Shown: one piece after another, positions 21,938-34,184 of the stretch
Layout: each line of letters starts with the position of its first letter
How positions within the stretch are numbered: position 1 is the stretch's first letter
DNA from: Solen grandis
Lineage: Eukaryota > Mollusca > Bivalvia > Adapedonta > Solenidae
Assembly: GCA_021229015.1 (NCBI GenBank)
Contig: CM037778.1
Location: forward strand, 11,876,956-11,940,955
Length of the DNA: 64,000 nucleotides
Reading direction: 5' to 3'
Translations under genes and position numbers: made by a program
Notes under the pieces: generated by a model
What the model saw: only the letters and a program-made list of their open reading frames with translations
What the model was told of the DNA's origin: nothing
Database searches by the model: none

Positions 21938-22375
21938 ATCAAAAACCGCTGTTTTCTTGGTATAGGTCCAAAAGAGATATTTCATGAAATATTCTCAATT
22001 TATGGACCTGGTGAGCTGTCCTATGCATTGGTTACAATGTACTAGGTGGTGCAAGAAATTTGCAAATGGAATAACGTCCTTGCAAGATGCACCATGTGGC
22101 CATCGTAGAAAGACAGCAACCAGTCCCAAAATGGTAGAAAAAGTCAGAGAAATTGTATCGACAGATGCAAGATTCACTGTTGGGGGAATAGCCCGAAAGG
22201 TAGGCATCTCAATAGGGGCAGTTCATACAATTCTAAGGAAGCACCTTAAAATGAATAAGATAACTGCGCGATGGATACCCCATTTGCTCACAGAGGAGCA
22301 GAAGCGCCTCCGCGGGAAAATAGCAAAATCTTTGCTGAAATTGTACCCAAAATATAATAATCGCTTGTTTGTGAT
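21938..22375 (+). pseudogene. Mariner (Tc1/mariner) transposase remnant, DNA-binding part only
   Basis: After a frameshift near 22040 the frame reads RWCKKFANGITSLQDAPCGH, then KTATSPKMVEKVREIVSTDA, GIARKVGISIGAVHTILRKH and WIPHLLTEEQKRLR, ending PKYNNRLF. This is the paired helix-turn-helix region and linker of a mariner transposase. Upstream, IGPKEIFHEIF in another frame is the first helix-turn-helix start. The D,D,D catalytic domain is missing: the sequence passes straight into the antisense of the Harbinger transposase at about 22376-22384. No mariner terminal repeat or TA duplication is recognised, so the join is more likely a deletion or rearrangement than a clean insertion. Confidence 0.8.
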
Positions 22376-22383
22376 TATTTTCA

Positions 22384-23357
22384 ACAACACGCCTTGCCCT
22401 AGACAGCCTGTAGTTGAAAATCTTCTGCTGTTGGTCCAGGTTACGATGGCCATAGGGCTTCATCATGTACGTCGTCATGGCGAAGGCATCGTCTCCCACG
22501 AAGAAGTATGGCATAGGGTGGTCAACATCATCATGGAGAAGAGGAACTGGATCTGGGATGCCTAAAGTGCCAGCATCAATGCACTCCTTCAGTTCGCTGT
22601 TGTTGTAGATCTGGGCATCAGACTGGTGGCCAACCCCACCCATATCTATCCACAGGAACTGGTACTTTGAATCTACGACAGCCATCAGGCCAATCGAGAA
22701 AAACTGCTTGTAGTTGAAGTAAAGGCTGCCTGACTTCTTGGGCTTCTGGAGACGGATGGGCTTTCCATCAAAGGCTCCAAGACAGTGAGGAAGATTCCAT
22801 CTGGCTTCAAAATCACCTGCAACTTCAAGCCAACCTTCATTGGTTGTGGGGAGGAAGATGACCTCAGTACCATACTCATCCACTATCAATCTGGCTACAT
22901 CAAGGACAAACTTCTGGATGGTTTCCTTGCCCACTTGGAAGTTGTAACCCAGCTCGGCATATGTGGCCCCAGTTGCGAGATGGCGAAGGAAGACGCACTA
23001 TTTGGGACCGGGAGGAATGGCCTCTTGAAGTAGGTGTCCTTCCTCTGCAATCGCGGTGTAAGCCTGACCAACAGTTCATCAAACAGCTCTGGGGATAGCC
23101 TGGTGTAGTTCTTAAACTTCCCTTTGTCATTCTCCCTCAGCTCTTCCATCAAAGTGTGGTACTGTCCAGGTTCAGCCCTCAGCTGTGGGTGAAGCATGGG
23201 TCTAAACCACCAGTTGTGCTTCCTTTTCTTCTTAGGAGGCTCCTCTTCATTAGGATTGACCAGCATAAGTTGATAAAACAGTGACCGCCTCAGCATCTCT
23301 CATCATCATATGATGGAGCAGCAGCATCACTCCAACATTATCCAAAGCCTCAGACAT
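22384..23357 (-). pseudogene. PIF/Harbinger DDE transposase (HARBI1-like), truncated and frameshifted
   Basis: Translation may start at the ATG at 23357 or 23296. The N-terminal part is basic (PPKKKRKHNWWFRPM) and runs into the family's helical segment (LSPELFDELLVRLTPRL). A 1-nt shift and a TAG lie near 22995-23012, after which RHLATGATYAELGYNFQVGK resumes in the next frame. The DDE nuclease (DDE_Tnp_4) shows its acidic residues in CLGAFDGKP, VGHQSDAQIY and RARRVVEN. Directly after the third acidic motif the frame enters mariner DNA in antisense, so the last 40-80 residues are lost. The product would normally cut and paste the element at TWA sites. Confidence 0.88.
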
Positions 23358-23432
23358 ATCAAAATTGTAAATGTTATGTTGTTCATACAGCAGTTGAGGA
23401 GGGTCTGACCCAGGTAGCCGATGGCTGAAATA

Positions 23433-23439
23433 TTATATA
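23433..23439 (-). promoter_or_regulatory. Candidate TATA box of the Harbinger transposase gene
   Basis: The minus strand reads CTATATAATA about 80 bp upstream of the ATG at 23357, between the right subterminal repeats and the gene. Confidence 0.5.
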
Positions 23440-23716
23440 GTCGGCAAATAGCGTCAAGTGGCGAAAAGTTGAAACCAAATTGGCGACATTTGACACAAAC
23501 TAATCACCAAGTGGCACAAAGTAGCCATCTATTGGCGCAAATGTCGCCAACTGGGTTTAATTTGGAATCAAATGACACAAACTGGAGCAATATTTTGGAG
23601 CAAGCCAGGTGGCATTTGGCGCAGGTCATATGGCACTAAGTTTATTCTATTTGGCGATACATGCCAAACGGACATTAATTTGGCGCCAGAGCGAGCCACT
23701 ACACGCCAATCAAAAA

Positions 23717-23768
23717 ATCTTTGGCGCAAACTGGCACCAAATGGCGCCAGCTAAGTGGACTCCTAGCA
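23717..23768 (-). repeat. Harbinger right terminal inverted repeat
   Basis: Inverted match to 19779-19830. It is followed by the TAA target duplication. Confidence 0.95.
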
Positions 23769-23771
23769 TAA

Positions 23772-24890
23772 GCATATGGTTGCTTATGGTTTGACATACT
23801 GAATGTATGTCTGTACTTCATTATTAGCAAATTTCAGTGTCAGGGTCTTTGACTGCACTCTTTCTCTTCCTGGGTTTTACAAATTTAACCATGTAGGGAC
23901 TTAATAAGTATTAATTCAAGTGGAATAAAATTATTGCTTTTAAACATAATACAGTAAAAATGCAATAGGTCAAGGAAGAATTATCTGAGCACTGTATCTG
24001 TTTTAAAGTGTCTTCCAAGTTCTGGTGTGGAGACATAAACAGAAGCAGAGGCAAAATATTCCATGTTTTTCAAGATTATTTATCTAAGCATATCAGTTTT
24101 CAACCATTGTTTCCTTGAATATCACAGTTACTGTAATTGAACCTCTTATTTTATCATTTGTTTGTTCCACTTGTAAGACAGGTTCAAAAGAGAGCTGTTT
24201 CCCTTGAAATCTTCTTGAATTCTTTTTGTTTTATTACTGACAAGTTCAATATATATTTATGACTGCCAATAAATGACAAAAATAACATGCTTTCAGGTCA
24301 TACTGACCATATATTCAATAGAAATATGATTACAGAGAAGAAAATAAAATAATAGAGACTTCAAAGATTGTATCAAAATAAGAGGGGATGTTCATTTCCT
24401 GGTGACCTTGTTTGAACTTGCATTTAGCAATATGATGTTAAGAAGATACAGCCTATCATAAAAGTCCAGAGGATACAGCAAACAACTAATAGTTATTATT
24501 TAAAACTCTCTCTGAAGAATTGTCCCCTGGACTGCTAAAATGGCAAATGTATGAATTTATACTACATTTAGCAATAATAAGCCACTTTAGGGATCCCAAT
24601 CAGTTGCAGAACTGCTTAACCCTTATTCATTCAGATAAACTCAACTTTATGCGATATAGTTCTTACCTCTAAAATTATCAAGGTAATCCAATATCAGACA
24701 TGTTCAGGGCCTAAAATAGCTAAACCTTGCCCCACAATTATGATCACTATAAAATAAATCAGGTTTGTAAACTTTTGGAGGTGTGATATTACTGGACTTT
24801 ATTTTTTATATTTTGTAAATATGATATGCTTAAACCATTACCTGATACCAACACATTTTGACACATATGAGAAACATGATTTTTGAAAAC
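23772..24890. other. AT-rich DNA, no gene seen
   Basis: No open frame, exon or repeat family is supported. Confidence 0.6.
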
Positions 24891-24941
24891 ATTATGAAAA
24901 ATGGAGCATTTACTCCTAAAAAATGCTCCATTTTCCATAAT
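24891..24941. repeat. Inverted repeat with 21-nt arms
   Basis: ATTATGAAAAATGGAGCATT (24891 on) and ATGCTCCATTTTCCATAAT (ending 24941) pair with one mismatch around a 9-nt loop, ACTCCTAAA. No TTAA or other duplication is seen. Confidence 0.85.
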
Positions 24942-25188
24942 TTTACCCAAGTTATCATCTGGAAACTTATTTTCTATTTTTAGTCACAGTGACCTTGACC
25001 CGGCTGACTTGAAATACAATACCAAGCAAGCTCTTCATATAAGCTACCTGTACAAAAAGTTTAGTATTGATATGTCATATATGACTCAAGTTATCACCCG
25101 GAAACAAAAGTTTGACGCTGCCCGCCTTCCCGTACAACAACATTTGCCAATCTAATAACCAGAATTTTTCTTTGAAAAATCTTGTTAA

Positions 25189-25275
25189 TAAACAAGAGGG
25201 CCATATAACCTTAAACTCAACAAGAGGACCAAGATGGCCCTGTGTCGCTCACCTGAGTAAGATGGCTGTCTTAGG
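25189..25275 (+). mobile_element. ACAAGAG-type element, 5' end fragments only
   Basis: Two 5' ends sit in tandem: ACAAGAGGGCCATATAACC, then CAACAAGAGGACCAAGATGG with GCTCACCTGAG. No body or 3' end follows. Confidence 0.7.
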
Positions 25276-27312
25276 TTTTGGTTCCATGGATTTCAACAGG
25301 TATTTTCAATCAAATATTTTGTTCAACCTGACAAATGATAAATACTGATTATATCCGTTTTCGGTGAGGTTTGTTATGTATGTTAAAGATTGAGAAAGAC
25401 TTCTGAAATGCATTTTAATTTTCCCAAAAGGTTAGGCCATTTTTACCACTTAGTGAACATAGTCCTTTAAAATATTACAATCAATTTAACAGCATTTTTT
25501 AAGGGTATTTGATAATACAATAAATATTTTATGCAAGGATTTACACTGAATCATTTATATATTACCCTATAATTATTTTTCAATGATATAAAATAATGTC
25601 CAATTCTTTATATAAGCTTATCAAAGGCTTAGACCCCCCACCTGGTAATTCTTACAAAAGCAATCTTCATTTAAACCATGTTGAAGACCAAAGAAATGTC
25701 CGATGAGACTGAAAACTGTCTTTTTTTACCTGCTCATCTCAAAGATACTTATGAACAAGAGAAACTTTTATTTGTTGTTTTTTATAGGTGGTTTTTTTTG
25801 CTAACTCATTTGTGGTAAAGAATCAGCTGTTACACCTGTCTAGGAAAGTGCCTGTTGCACGATAGCATATTTGGAACTTTAATCTCATCAAGTAAATATA
25901 ATCTTAAACCTCAACCTCTACAAATGTCTCATCTGTTTGCTCATACAATATTGTAGTTCTGATTCAGCACCATTTTGAGATCAGAGAAGTATAATATATC
26001 AATTGAAAAATGTAGTAAATTAAAATTCATAAATTCATTAATTTGTACATGATTATTTATGAGTAGTGAAAAGGGATATATTTGATTTCCCCCAAAAATG
26101 TTCCAAACAACTTTTTTTCCCCATTTTTTTATCATTAAAAAGTGTGGTCCTGAATTTTTTTATTTTTTTTTAATGATAACTGCAATATGGGTACACTGAA
26201 ATAACATTTTTGACTGCAGAAACAGACTTAAAGGTCATTTGTAATTCACTTTGTTTACAAAGTATTCTGGGCCATGAAAATTCTATCACTTCCAAGTGAA
26301 AGAGGCTAAGCTTTAAAATTTAAATATTCCAGATTGAATTCTGACACACCCGATTTATTCCCATCTTGTTTCTATCAATACACGCAAATAAATGAACTGA
26401 AGTCAAACTCATCAGCACTTCATGTCAGTCTTCTATAATGATCACATGAAGTTGAAATGTAATTTCCTTGCCCATTAAGAACTCTGTGGAAGTAATGAAT
26501 GCAGCAAATTTATAGCGATTACAATCTGCTAGAATTTATGTGCAAACACAGGTCCAGGACCTTCTGATCCAATGTCAATGACACAGACTCTTCATGCATA
26601 TTTCACAATGACTTGGTTTTGGTGCACAAGCAGAATGCGATTTCAAATAAGTCATGATTTCATATTAAATATCTGGTAAATTTAGAATATGGCTGAATTT
26701 ATTTGCAAAAAAAAAAATATCAAGCAAACTGTCATTTAAATTAAAATCATATTTATTTCTAAGCAATATCTTACAATATCATGCTCTAATGTTTCATGAG
26801 TTCTAAACTGCACTAGATACTCTGATTATTTTCAAAATAGGACAGCTTCAAAGATTCAAGTAGAAATAATTTCAGCATTCTGCCTAAGAGTGTGCTCTAA
26901 ACAGCTGATTTAACTGGATCAAATGACCCTCATAATATTTTCCAAATGATGTTATTCTACATGCAAATCAGTTTGATGTCATATTCAATTACCTGGCCTT
27001 GAGAAATATGATATTGATCATTGTAACTGCCAAGATTTTTTATTAAAAATAATAGAGGTGGGTGATAAACCGCAGTATACCAGCTATTGTGGTATTTTTT
27101 TATGACAATATAACATTGAGATATGATTTTCAAATACCGGTATATTCAGACTTAAAGATAAAATGTACAAAACTTGCTCTTTCGCTGCGAAAATTTGTTT
27201 ACATAAAAGTTTTCTTTTCCATTTCCGCTACAAATAGCAGACTGGTTTCAAAACGAAAGGTTGATGCAGGATCCAGTGACAGTATCATCTTCTGAAGTTT
27301 TTCCTCAAAATA
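25276..27312. other. AT-rich DNA, no gene seen
   Basis: Nothing supported. From about 27055 a GAGGTGGGTGATA start could be the left end of another transposon. The evidence is too thin to call. Confidence 0.55.
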
Positions 27313-27470
27313 TTGACTTGACTATTTGAGTTTACTGTCGCTTCGAAAGTTTTTCAGTCATATAGCAACGTCCAGCTAATTACAGGTGGAGGAAGACCCC
27401 AAATGCACGTGACATCCGGGTAGAACCATTAGCCTACCGCAAGCCAGCTGGAAGGCTTCCTCACATGACC
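27313..27470 (-). mobile_element. SINE family A, tRNA head missing
   Basis: The minus-strand body matches 54952-55210: CAGCTAATTACAGGTGGAGG, GGGTAGAACCATTAGCCTAC and GCAAGCCAGCTGGAAGGCTT, ending TCACATGACC. Confidence 0.8.
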
Positions 27471-28082
27471 TCAAAATATTTATTTAATATTACATACACT
27501 AAAATGAATAATTACATGATGTATCAAATATATATTTCTGCAATCATTTCCTTGCTGTCCTGCTAAATCAACAGTTTTTCACCGCTGATAAAACGCAAGT
27601 CGGTAGACAGTGAAAAATGTAAAGAGACATTATATATTACATACCATCCAAGTATTCCACATTTATTCATAATTAGGAAGCATTAGAGCATGTGTTGATT
27701 GGATAAAATGACACAGGTGAAAGACTCCCCCTCCCCCACTTTTTATTGATTTTTCATCTACCCCCCAGCATGTGCTTTCCCATAAGTAATATATATATAG
27801 AGCGATATACATGTATCGGCAACTGAACATTACAAATATACAATTGCTGAAAAAAGTATGCACCGGAAGCCCTGACATCATATCACAAATCATTTAATAC
27901 CTATGGTAATGATATTTACTTGCTTTGTTAGATTCCACACATTAATAACCTTTTCTGCATTTTCACCCAATAAATTTTCTCTGTAACTCAACTATGACAC
28001 CATCTTCTTTTGCTTTTGAATATCCAGTGTTTTATGCACTGAACACATATGACTAGTAACAGTGACTTATCTAGTCAATTTA

Positions 28083-28324
28083 TTAACCCTTTCCCTCATG
28101 TAGACTCATTTTGACGCACTCAATAGGTATCACATAAAGCCTGATCTGCAGAATACCACACTTAAACCTTACCAAATTTAATTACAAAATTCACATTTCC
28201 AGACCACTGAGGAGCAGCAAACAGCATAAAACCTGATCAGCCTGCCAGTTACTCGCAGGCTGATCTGGTTTTATGTTGTTCGCATAGGTCTTTTCATGGT
28301 TTCCTCTATGAGGGAAAGGGTTTA
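28083..28324. mobile_element. TTAA-flanked miniature element, family 1
   Basis: The left flank is TTAA (28083-28086) and the right flank has decayed to TTTA. The ends are ACCCTTTCCCTCAT and ATGAGGGAAAGGG. The internal long hairpin around CAGCCTGCCAGT/ACTCGCAGGCTG is retained with a few mismatches. Confidence 0.88.
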
Positions 28325-29011
28325 CAAATTAAACTTGAATGAGTGTTCACTTTTTTTCCCCTCCTGCTTGCTGAAAAACAATTTACAGTTGTGTACTATA
28401 AAGTCACTGACACTAAATAACTGGGCTTTTTTTTTTTATTATTTTTTTTTTTTTAAAGATCATTAAATTGTCACAATATATTGCAATATGATTTTTCCTG
28501 GCAATACCCATCCCTAAAAAATAAATCCTGATTGCCTTTAATAGAGTTGTTTTGAATATATTTCTGTCGAAATATAATCATGATATTATTTGAAAGTATA
28601 TTTAAGTAACAGTTATAAGAAATTATTTCATTTTAATATTACTCAACAAGGTATTAAAAGTAGAAAAATGACACCAATTCCTTTAATAGAAAATAATAAT
28701 TTAAAATTTTGAGGAAAAAGAAAAGGTTGTTTTAAATAAAAAGAAGAAAAAAAAACTAGTTAATTCATTTTTCCTTATCTATTCTCGAAAACACATGAGG
28801 CAAAAATCATGATTAACCATTAAAGTGATGAACCACAAATACACAACATTCAATGATTTTATTGTCAAGTTTTATTTTTTTAATATTTCCCCCTCAAGAC
28901 TTTGACACTGAAAAATGGTTTCAGGTCAGATGGAGACATAAGTGGAAATACATTTTTTTAAATATATTTTTTTTCTATAACAACGAGAGAAAAGAAATAT
29001 AACCTTACACT

Positions 29012-30449
29012 CAACAAGAGGACCAAGATGGCCCTGTGTCGCTCACCTGAGTAAGACTGCTGTGTTAGGCATGATGACAAATAATGTGGCTGCATCTAAA
29101 TTGTTTTTCTAACATTTGACTAAGTGACCTAGATTTTGATCTTACCTGACTTTGCACTCAACTGGGAATTCATGCAGTCATCATTCTTATCAAGTGTAAT
29201 GAAGACTGATACAAAAACTTAGGCCCCTAGACAAGATTTTTCTAAAATTTGCCCTGGTGACCTACTTTTTGACCCTATATATGGCCCAGTTTTGAATTCA
29301 TCCGAGATTTGATGTAAACAAACATTCTGACCAAGTTACATTAGGGTTAGGCTGAAACTGTGGTCTCTAGGGTGTTCACAAGGTTTTTCTAAGATTTGAC
29401 CTGGTGACCTAGTTTTTGACCCCACGTGACCCAATTTCAACTCATCCAAGATATTATGTAGACAAACACCCCGGCCAAATTTCATGAAGATTGGGCCAAA
29501 ACTGTGGCCTCTAGAGTGTTCACAAGGATTTTCTCAGATTTGACCTGGTGACCTAGTTTTTGACCCAACATGACCAAATTTTAAAGTCATTTGTCACAGC
29601 ATAAAGACAAACATCCTGACAAAGTTTCATGAAGACTGGGCCAAAAATGTGGCCCCAAGCATATTCACAAGGTTTTACTAAATTTTAACCTGGTGACCTA
29701 GTTTTTGACCCCACATGACCCATTTTTGAACTCATCCAAGATATCATGTAGACAACCATCCTGAACAAAAAAGAAGATTGGGCTAAAACTGTGGCCACTA
29801 GAGTGTTCACAAATTTTTTCTAAGATTTGACCTCATGGTGACCTAGTTTTTGACCCCATGTGACCCAATTTCAACTCATCCAAGATATCATATAGAAAAA
29901 CATCCTGACCAAATCTAAGGATGATTGGGCTGAAACTAAGGCCTCTAGAGTGTTCACAAGGATTTTCTCAGATTTGACCTTGTGACCTAGTTTTTAAGCT
30001 CACGTGACCCATTTTTCGAACTCATCCGAGATATCATGTAGAAAAACATCCTGACAAAATCTAATGAAGATTGGGCTGAAACTGAGGCCTCTAGGTGTTC
30101 ACAAGGATTTTCTCAGATTTGACCTTTTGACCTAGTTTCTGACCCCACATGACCCATTTTCAAACTCATTCATGATACCACGTAGAGAAACATCCTGACC
30201 AAATCTAATGAAGATTGGGCTGAAACTGAGGCCTCTACATGTCCCATTTTCGAACTCATCTGAGATATCATGTAGACAAACACACTTAACAATTGTCTGT
30301 AGACAAACACACTTAACAATTGTCATGAAGATTGGGCCAAAACTGTGACCTCTAGAGTGTTCACAAGCAACTGTTGATGACGGACGACACATGACGGACA
30401 AAAAGCGGTCACAAAAGCTCATCCTGAGCAAAAGTGCTCAGGTGAGCTA
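29012..30449 (+). mobile_element. ACAAGAG...TAAAAA element with six or more internal tandem units
   Basis: The 5' end is CAACAAGAGGACCAAGATGG, CCCT, then GCTCACCTGAG. The body repeats a unit of about 140-147 bp containing GACCTAGTTTTTGACCCCAC, ACTCATCCAAGATATCATGT, AAGATTGGGC and CTAGAGTGTTCACAAG. The 3' end has GACGGACAAAAAGC, GCTCATCCTGAGC, CTCAGGTGAGCTAAAAA. The 5' GCTCACCTGAG and 3' CTCAGGTGAGC are exact inverted copies. Confidence 0.88.
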
Positions 30450-30721
30450 AAAATTGAAAATATAAACCAAAAAGGAGATTACTAAACAAAAAAACTGGAC
30501 CACAATGAGTTGTGGTTCTTGATCAATTCACTTTTCTAAGTTGCCATCATTAATACCTTGTATATGTTTCAAGTTATGGCCAAGGTTAAAGTTGTACACA
30601 GACAGACATAATGATAAACAAATGCTCCCCCCACCCTAATCTTATATTTTGGGGACATAAAAAAAAGTTTTTAATTCAGTGAATCTTAAATTTATTTATT
30701 TATTTAATATCCATTTATGAC

Positions 30722-30920
30722 AACTTACATTAATCCTTCTCAGTGGCTCTAGTGGCAGCGTATGTGGTCATTATTGTGTGAGGAAACCTGAGAACCCGGA
30801 GAAAACCCACGTGTCTGGACGGGCAACAACTGTACTCTCTCACATACGTGACCAAGAATCAAACCCGGGACGTATTGGTGAGAAGTGAAGCGCATTACCA
30901 CTACACTATCCTGGCACTCA
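30722..30920 (-). mobile_element. SINE family B with tRNA-like head
   Basis: The minus strand begins GTGCCAGGATAGTGTAGTGG TAATGCG (A-box-like) and has CGGGTTTGATTC (B-box-like), then a body with GGGTTTTCTCCGGGTTCTCA. A degenerate copy lies at 59481-59635. Confidence 0.65.
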
Positions 30921-32105
30921 GATTTTAACTCACATGACTTTAATACTATCTAGACTTCTAGTAGGAATTTCTGCACTTCTGGCACCTGGTCTATTTAAAT
31001 CTCATGAAATGTAGAACTATAAAACCAAGTTACCATTTTCAGTTAAAAGACATGTCTTGATTACTGCATCATACTGCTTAAATCAGGTTTTAGTCTACTG
31101 TGAATGGTTTTAATATAACATTGGAAAACTTTATGTTAAAAACTGTATATTCTGTGCAATGTTTGCAAAAATTATAAATCCTGCTGATAAACTTATTTAA
31201 GAAGGTGTTAATGCTTTCTAAGCAACTTAGAATATGCTAATATTTATCAAAACCAGTTAGAAATGTTACCATATTTGTAATTTTAGAGAGTTCTGGCTAT
31301 GCCAACACTCAGCCAGGGGTCTTATGAATTAGTTGTATGCCATCAGTATACATGGATTTTTTTCCTTGATACTCAAGTTTCTAGAAAAATGAGGAACTAT
31401 GCAAACACCAACATCTGTGCAAATAAGGAAAACTTGAAAACTTACTTTTCGTCACAGAAAAATAAATACATTTTGTGAACTTAATGGCAAAGGGGATGAC
31501 TCCATTAATCCAGCTGTTACATTCAGTAATAATCCTCAATCAAGTGAAGCAGTAAATGATATTCTATGCAGACATTTCAAGATCCATTAATATCAGACAA
31601 GAGGAACTAATACAAATATCTTTACCATACTTCTTCTATCTTGATTTTTATTTGTTTAACATATAATGGGCAAATCTCTTTGAAAAGCATAACATTTGGC
31701 GGTAGACTGGCTTAAGATCTGCTTGATACCTCTCCCTTAATGTCTTTATCAATTCCACTGCAATCGAAAGGTACAATGGACCTGACAGAGTTGTCTTTCT
31801 TTAATTACAAGATCAGACTATGTAATCACAAGTTAAGAGAAATTCACTGATCTCTATACAGCTTAGACTGATTTGTCTCTCCAGTGGCTCCAGGACTTAG
31901 CTGGAGAAATTGGAATCAATGGAACATTATTCCAGATACATTCTCTAAGTGGAAGATTGTATCTGATTAAACAAGAACCAAATCCAATGATTATTTTAAA
32001 AAATAATTCATGCCTTGAGACAAATATCTATTGCCATGACCATTCAGTAAGACAGGTGTTTTTTTGTGTGTGTGAATGATTTATCTCTAGAAACAAGAAG
32101 TTTAT
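30921..32105. other. AT-rich DNA, no gene seen
   Basis: A small plus-strand frame at 31873-32079 has no recognisable product and no splice or promoter support. Confidence 0.55.
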
Positions 32106-33718
32106 ACTGTACTGCCTCTGAGATATTTATATCTATAGTAAGAGTTTATCATATACTGCCTCTGAGATATTTATAGTATAAGTTTATCATATACTGCCTC
32201 GGAGATATTTATAGTATGAGTTTATCATGTACTGCCTCTAACATATTTATAGTATGAGTTTATCTGATATATTTATAGTATGAGTTTATCATGTACTGCC
32301 TCTAACATATTTATAGTATGAGTTTATCATGTACTGCCTCTAACATATTTATAGTATGAGTTTATCATGTACTGCCTCTAACATATTTATAGTATGAGTT
32401 TATCATATACCGCCTCTAAGATATTCATAGTAAGAGTTTATCATATACTGCCTCTGAGATATTTATAGTAAGAGTTTATCATATACTGCCTCTGAGATAT
32501 TTATAGTAAGAGTTTATCATGTACTGCCTCTGAGATATTTATAGTAAGAGTTTATCATATACTGCCTCTGAGATATTTATAGTAAGAGTTTATCATGTAC
32601 TGCCTCTGAGATATTTATAGTAAGAGTTTATCATATACTGCCTCTGAGATATTTATAGTAAGAGTTTATCATGTACTGCCTCTGAGATATTTATAGTAAG
32701 AGTTTATCATTACTGCCAAGAGTTTATCATATCCTGCCTCTGAGATATTTATAGTAAGAGTTTATCATGTACTGCCTCTGAGATATTTGTATATATATAG
32801 TAAGAGTTTATCATGTACTGCCTCTGAGATATTTGTATATATAGTAAGAATTTATCATATACTGCCTCTAAGATATTTATAGTATGAGTTTATCAAACGC
32901 CTCTAGATATTAATAGAGTTCATTACTGCCTCTGAGAATATATGTTTATCATATAGCTAGAGTTTTATCATTACATTGCCTCTGAGATATTTATAGTAAG
33001 AGTTTATCATATACTGCCTCTGAGATATTTATAGTATGAGTTTATCATATCCTGCCTCTGAGATATTTGTATATATAGTAAGAATTTATCATATACTGCC
33101 TCTAAGATATTTATAGTATGAGTTTATCATATACTGCCTCTGAGATATTTGTATATAAAGTAAGAGTTTATCATGTACTGCCTCTGAGATATTTATAGTA
33201 AGAGTTTATCATATACTGCCTCTGAGATATTTATAGTAAGAGTTTATCATGTACTGCCTCTGAGATATTTATAGTAAGAGTTTATCATATACTGCCTCTG
33301 AGATATTTATAGTAAGAGTTTATCATGTACTGCCTCTGAGATATTTGTATATAAAGTAAGAGTTTATCATGTACTGCCTCTGAGATATTTGTATATATAG
33401 TAAGAGTTTATCATATACTGCCTCTGAGATATTTATAGTATGAGTTTATCATATACTGCCTCTGAGATATTTATAGTAAGAGTTTATCATATACTGCCTC
33501 TGAGATATTTATAGTAAGAGTTTATCATGTACTGCCTCTGAGATATTTATAGTAAGAGTTTATCATGTACTGCCTCTGAGATATTTATAGTAAGAGTTTA
33601 TCATGTACTGCCTCTAGATATTTATATAAGGTTTACTGCCTAAGAGTTTATCATATACTGCCTCTGAGATATTTGTATATATAGTAAGTGTTTATCATGT
33701 ACTGCCTCTGACATTTTA
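32106..33718. repeat. 38-bp minisatellite, about 40 copies
   Basis: The unit contains TACTGCCTCTGAGATATTTA TAGTAAGAGTTTATCA. In the middle, units with ATAC and GTAC before TGCC alternate, giving a 76-bp higher-order period. Variants with GTATATATAG and a degraded block (32890-32970) interrupt the array. Confidence 0.95.
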
Positions 33719-34184
33719 CATTTATATATATATATAAAGTTATAATTACTGTGTGTTTTCTGCTATTTAGTATAAAGAGATCCCTCATGTGTTCAGTTAA
33801 GGCTCCGTTAGCTAACAATAGCTTACAATTGAGATTTGATACTCTGCTTACATTCTTTAAACTGCAATAAAACATTGTTGCAACTGCTCACATTAGCACC
33901 TGTTACATTAACTGAACATGTACACTATAGGAAAGATATTAATTTTATCAGCATGGTTATGCACCTATCAATTTTTTTGCCTCAGGGTGGCTAGCAGCGG
34001 GCATTTCTATAGAGGGAGATGCTTTGCTGGAATTTAAGTTTTGGCTCTGGACCCTTCATTTTTTCCTTCACATAAGAATTTTATTATCATCTGATTTCTT
34101 ACTATTATAACTTCTGCCCCCCCCCCAAATTAATTCTGTAAACTAACCCCTCCCCCACCCCCAATAAAATTAATTCTGTAAACT
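33719..34184. other. No gene; short direct repeat
   Basis: AATTAATTCTGTAAACTAAC occurs twice about 43 bp apart (near 34126 and 34168), with C-rich runs before each copy. Confidence 0.7.

Larger units (their letters stand above)
19779..23768. mobile_element. Complete but inactive PIF/Harbinger DNA transposon
   Basis: The ends are inverted repeats of about 50 bp: TGCTAGGAGTCCACTTAGCC at 19779 and its complement finishing CTAAGTGGACTCCTAGCA at 23768. The arms stay alike through GGCGCCATTTGGTGCCAGTT. The flanking trinucleotide is TAA on both sides (19776-19778 and 23769-23771), the standard PIF/Harbinger target duplication. Inside are the two expected genes in convergent orientation, a MADF/Myb-like protein (plus) and a DDE transposase (minus). 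Both have frameshifts. A mariner remnant lies between them and replaces the 3' end of the transposase gene. The subterminal 0.6 kb at each end is full of TTGGCGCCA-like words. Confidence 0.93.

Noticed and set aside
27055..28516. A further DNA transposon with GGTGGGT / ACCCATCC ends
   Set aside because: Only about 12 bases pair loosely, no target duplication is clear, and no open frame lies inside.
32106..33718. CRISPR-like array
   Set aside because: Units are contiguous without unique spacers, in a eukaryotic genome; it is a minisatellite.
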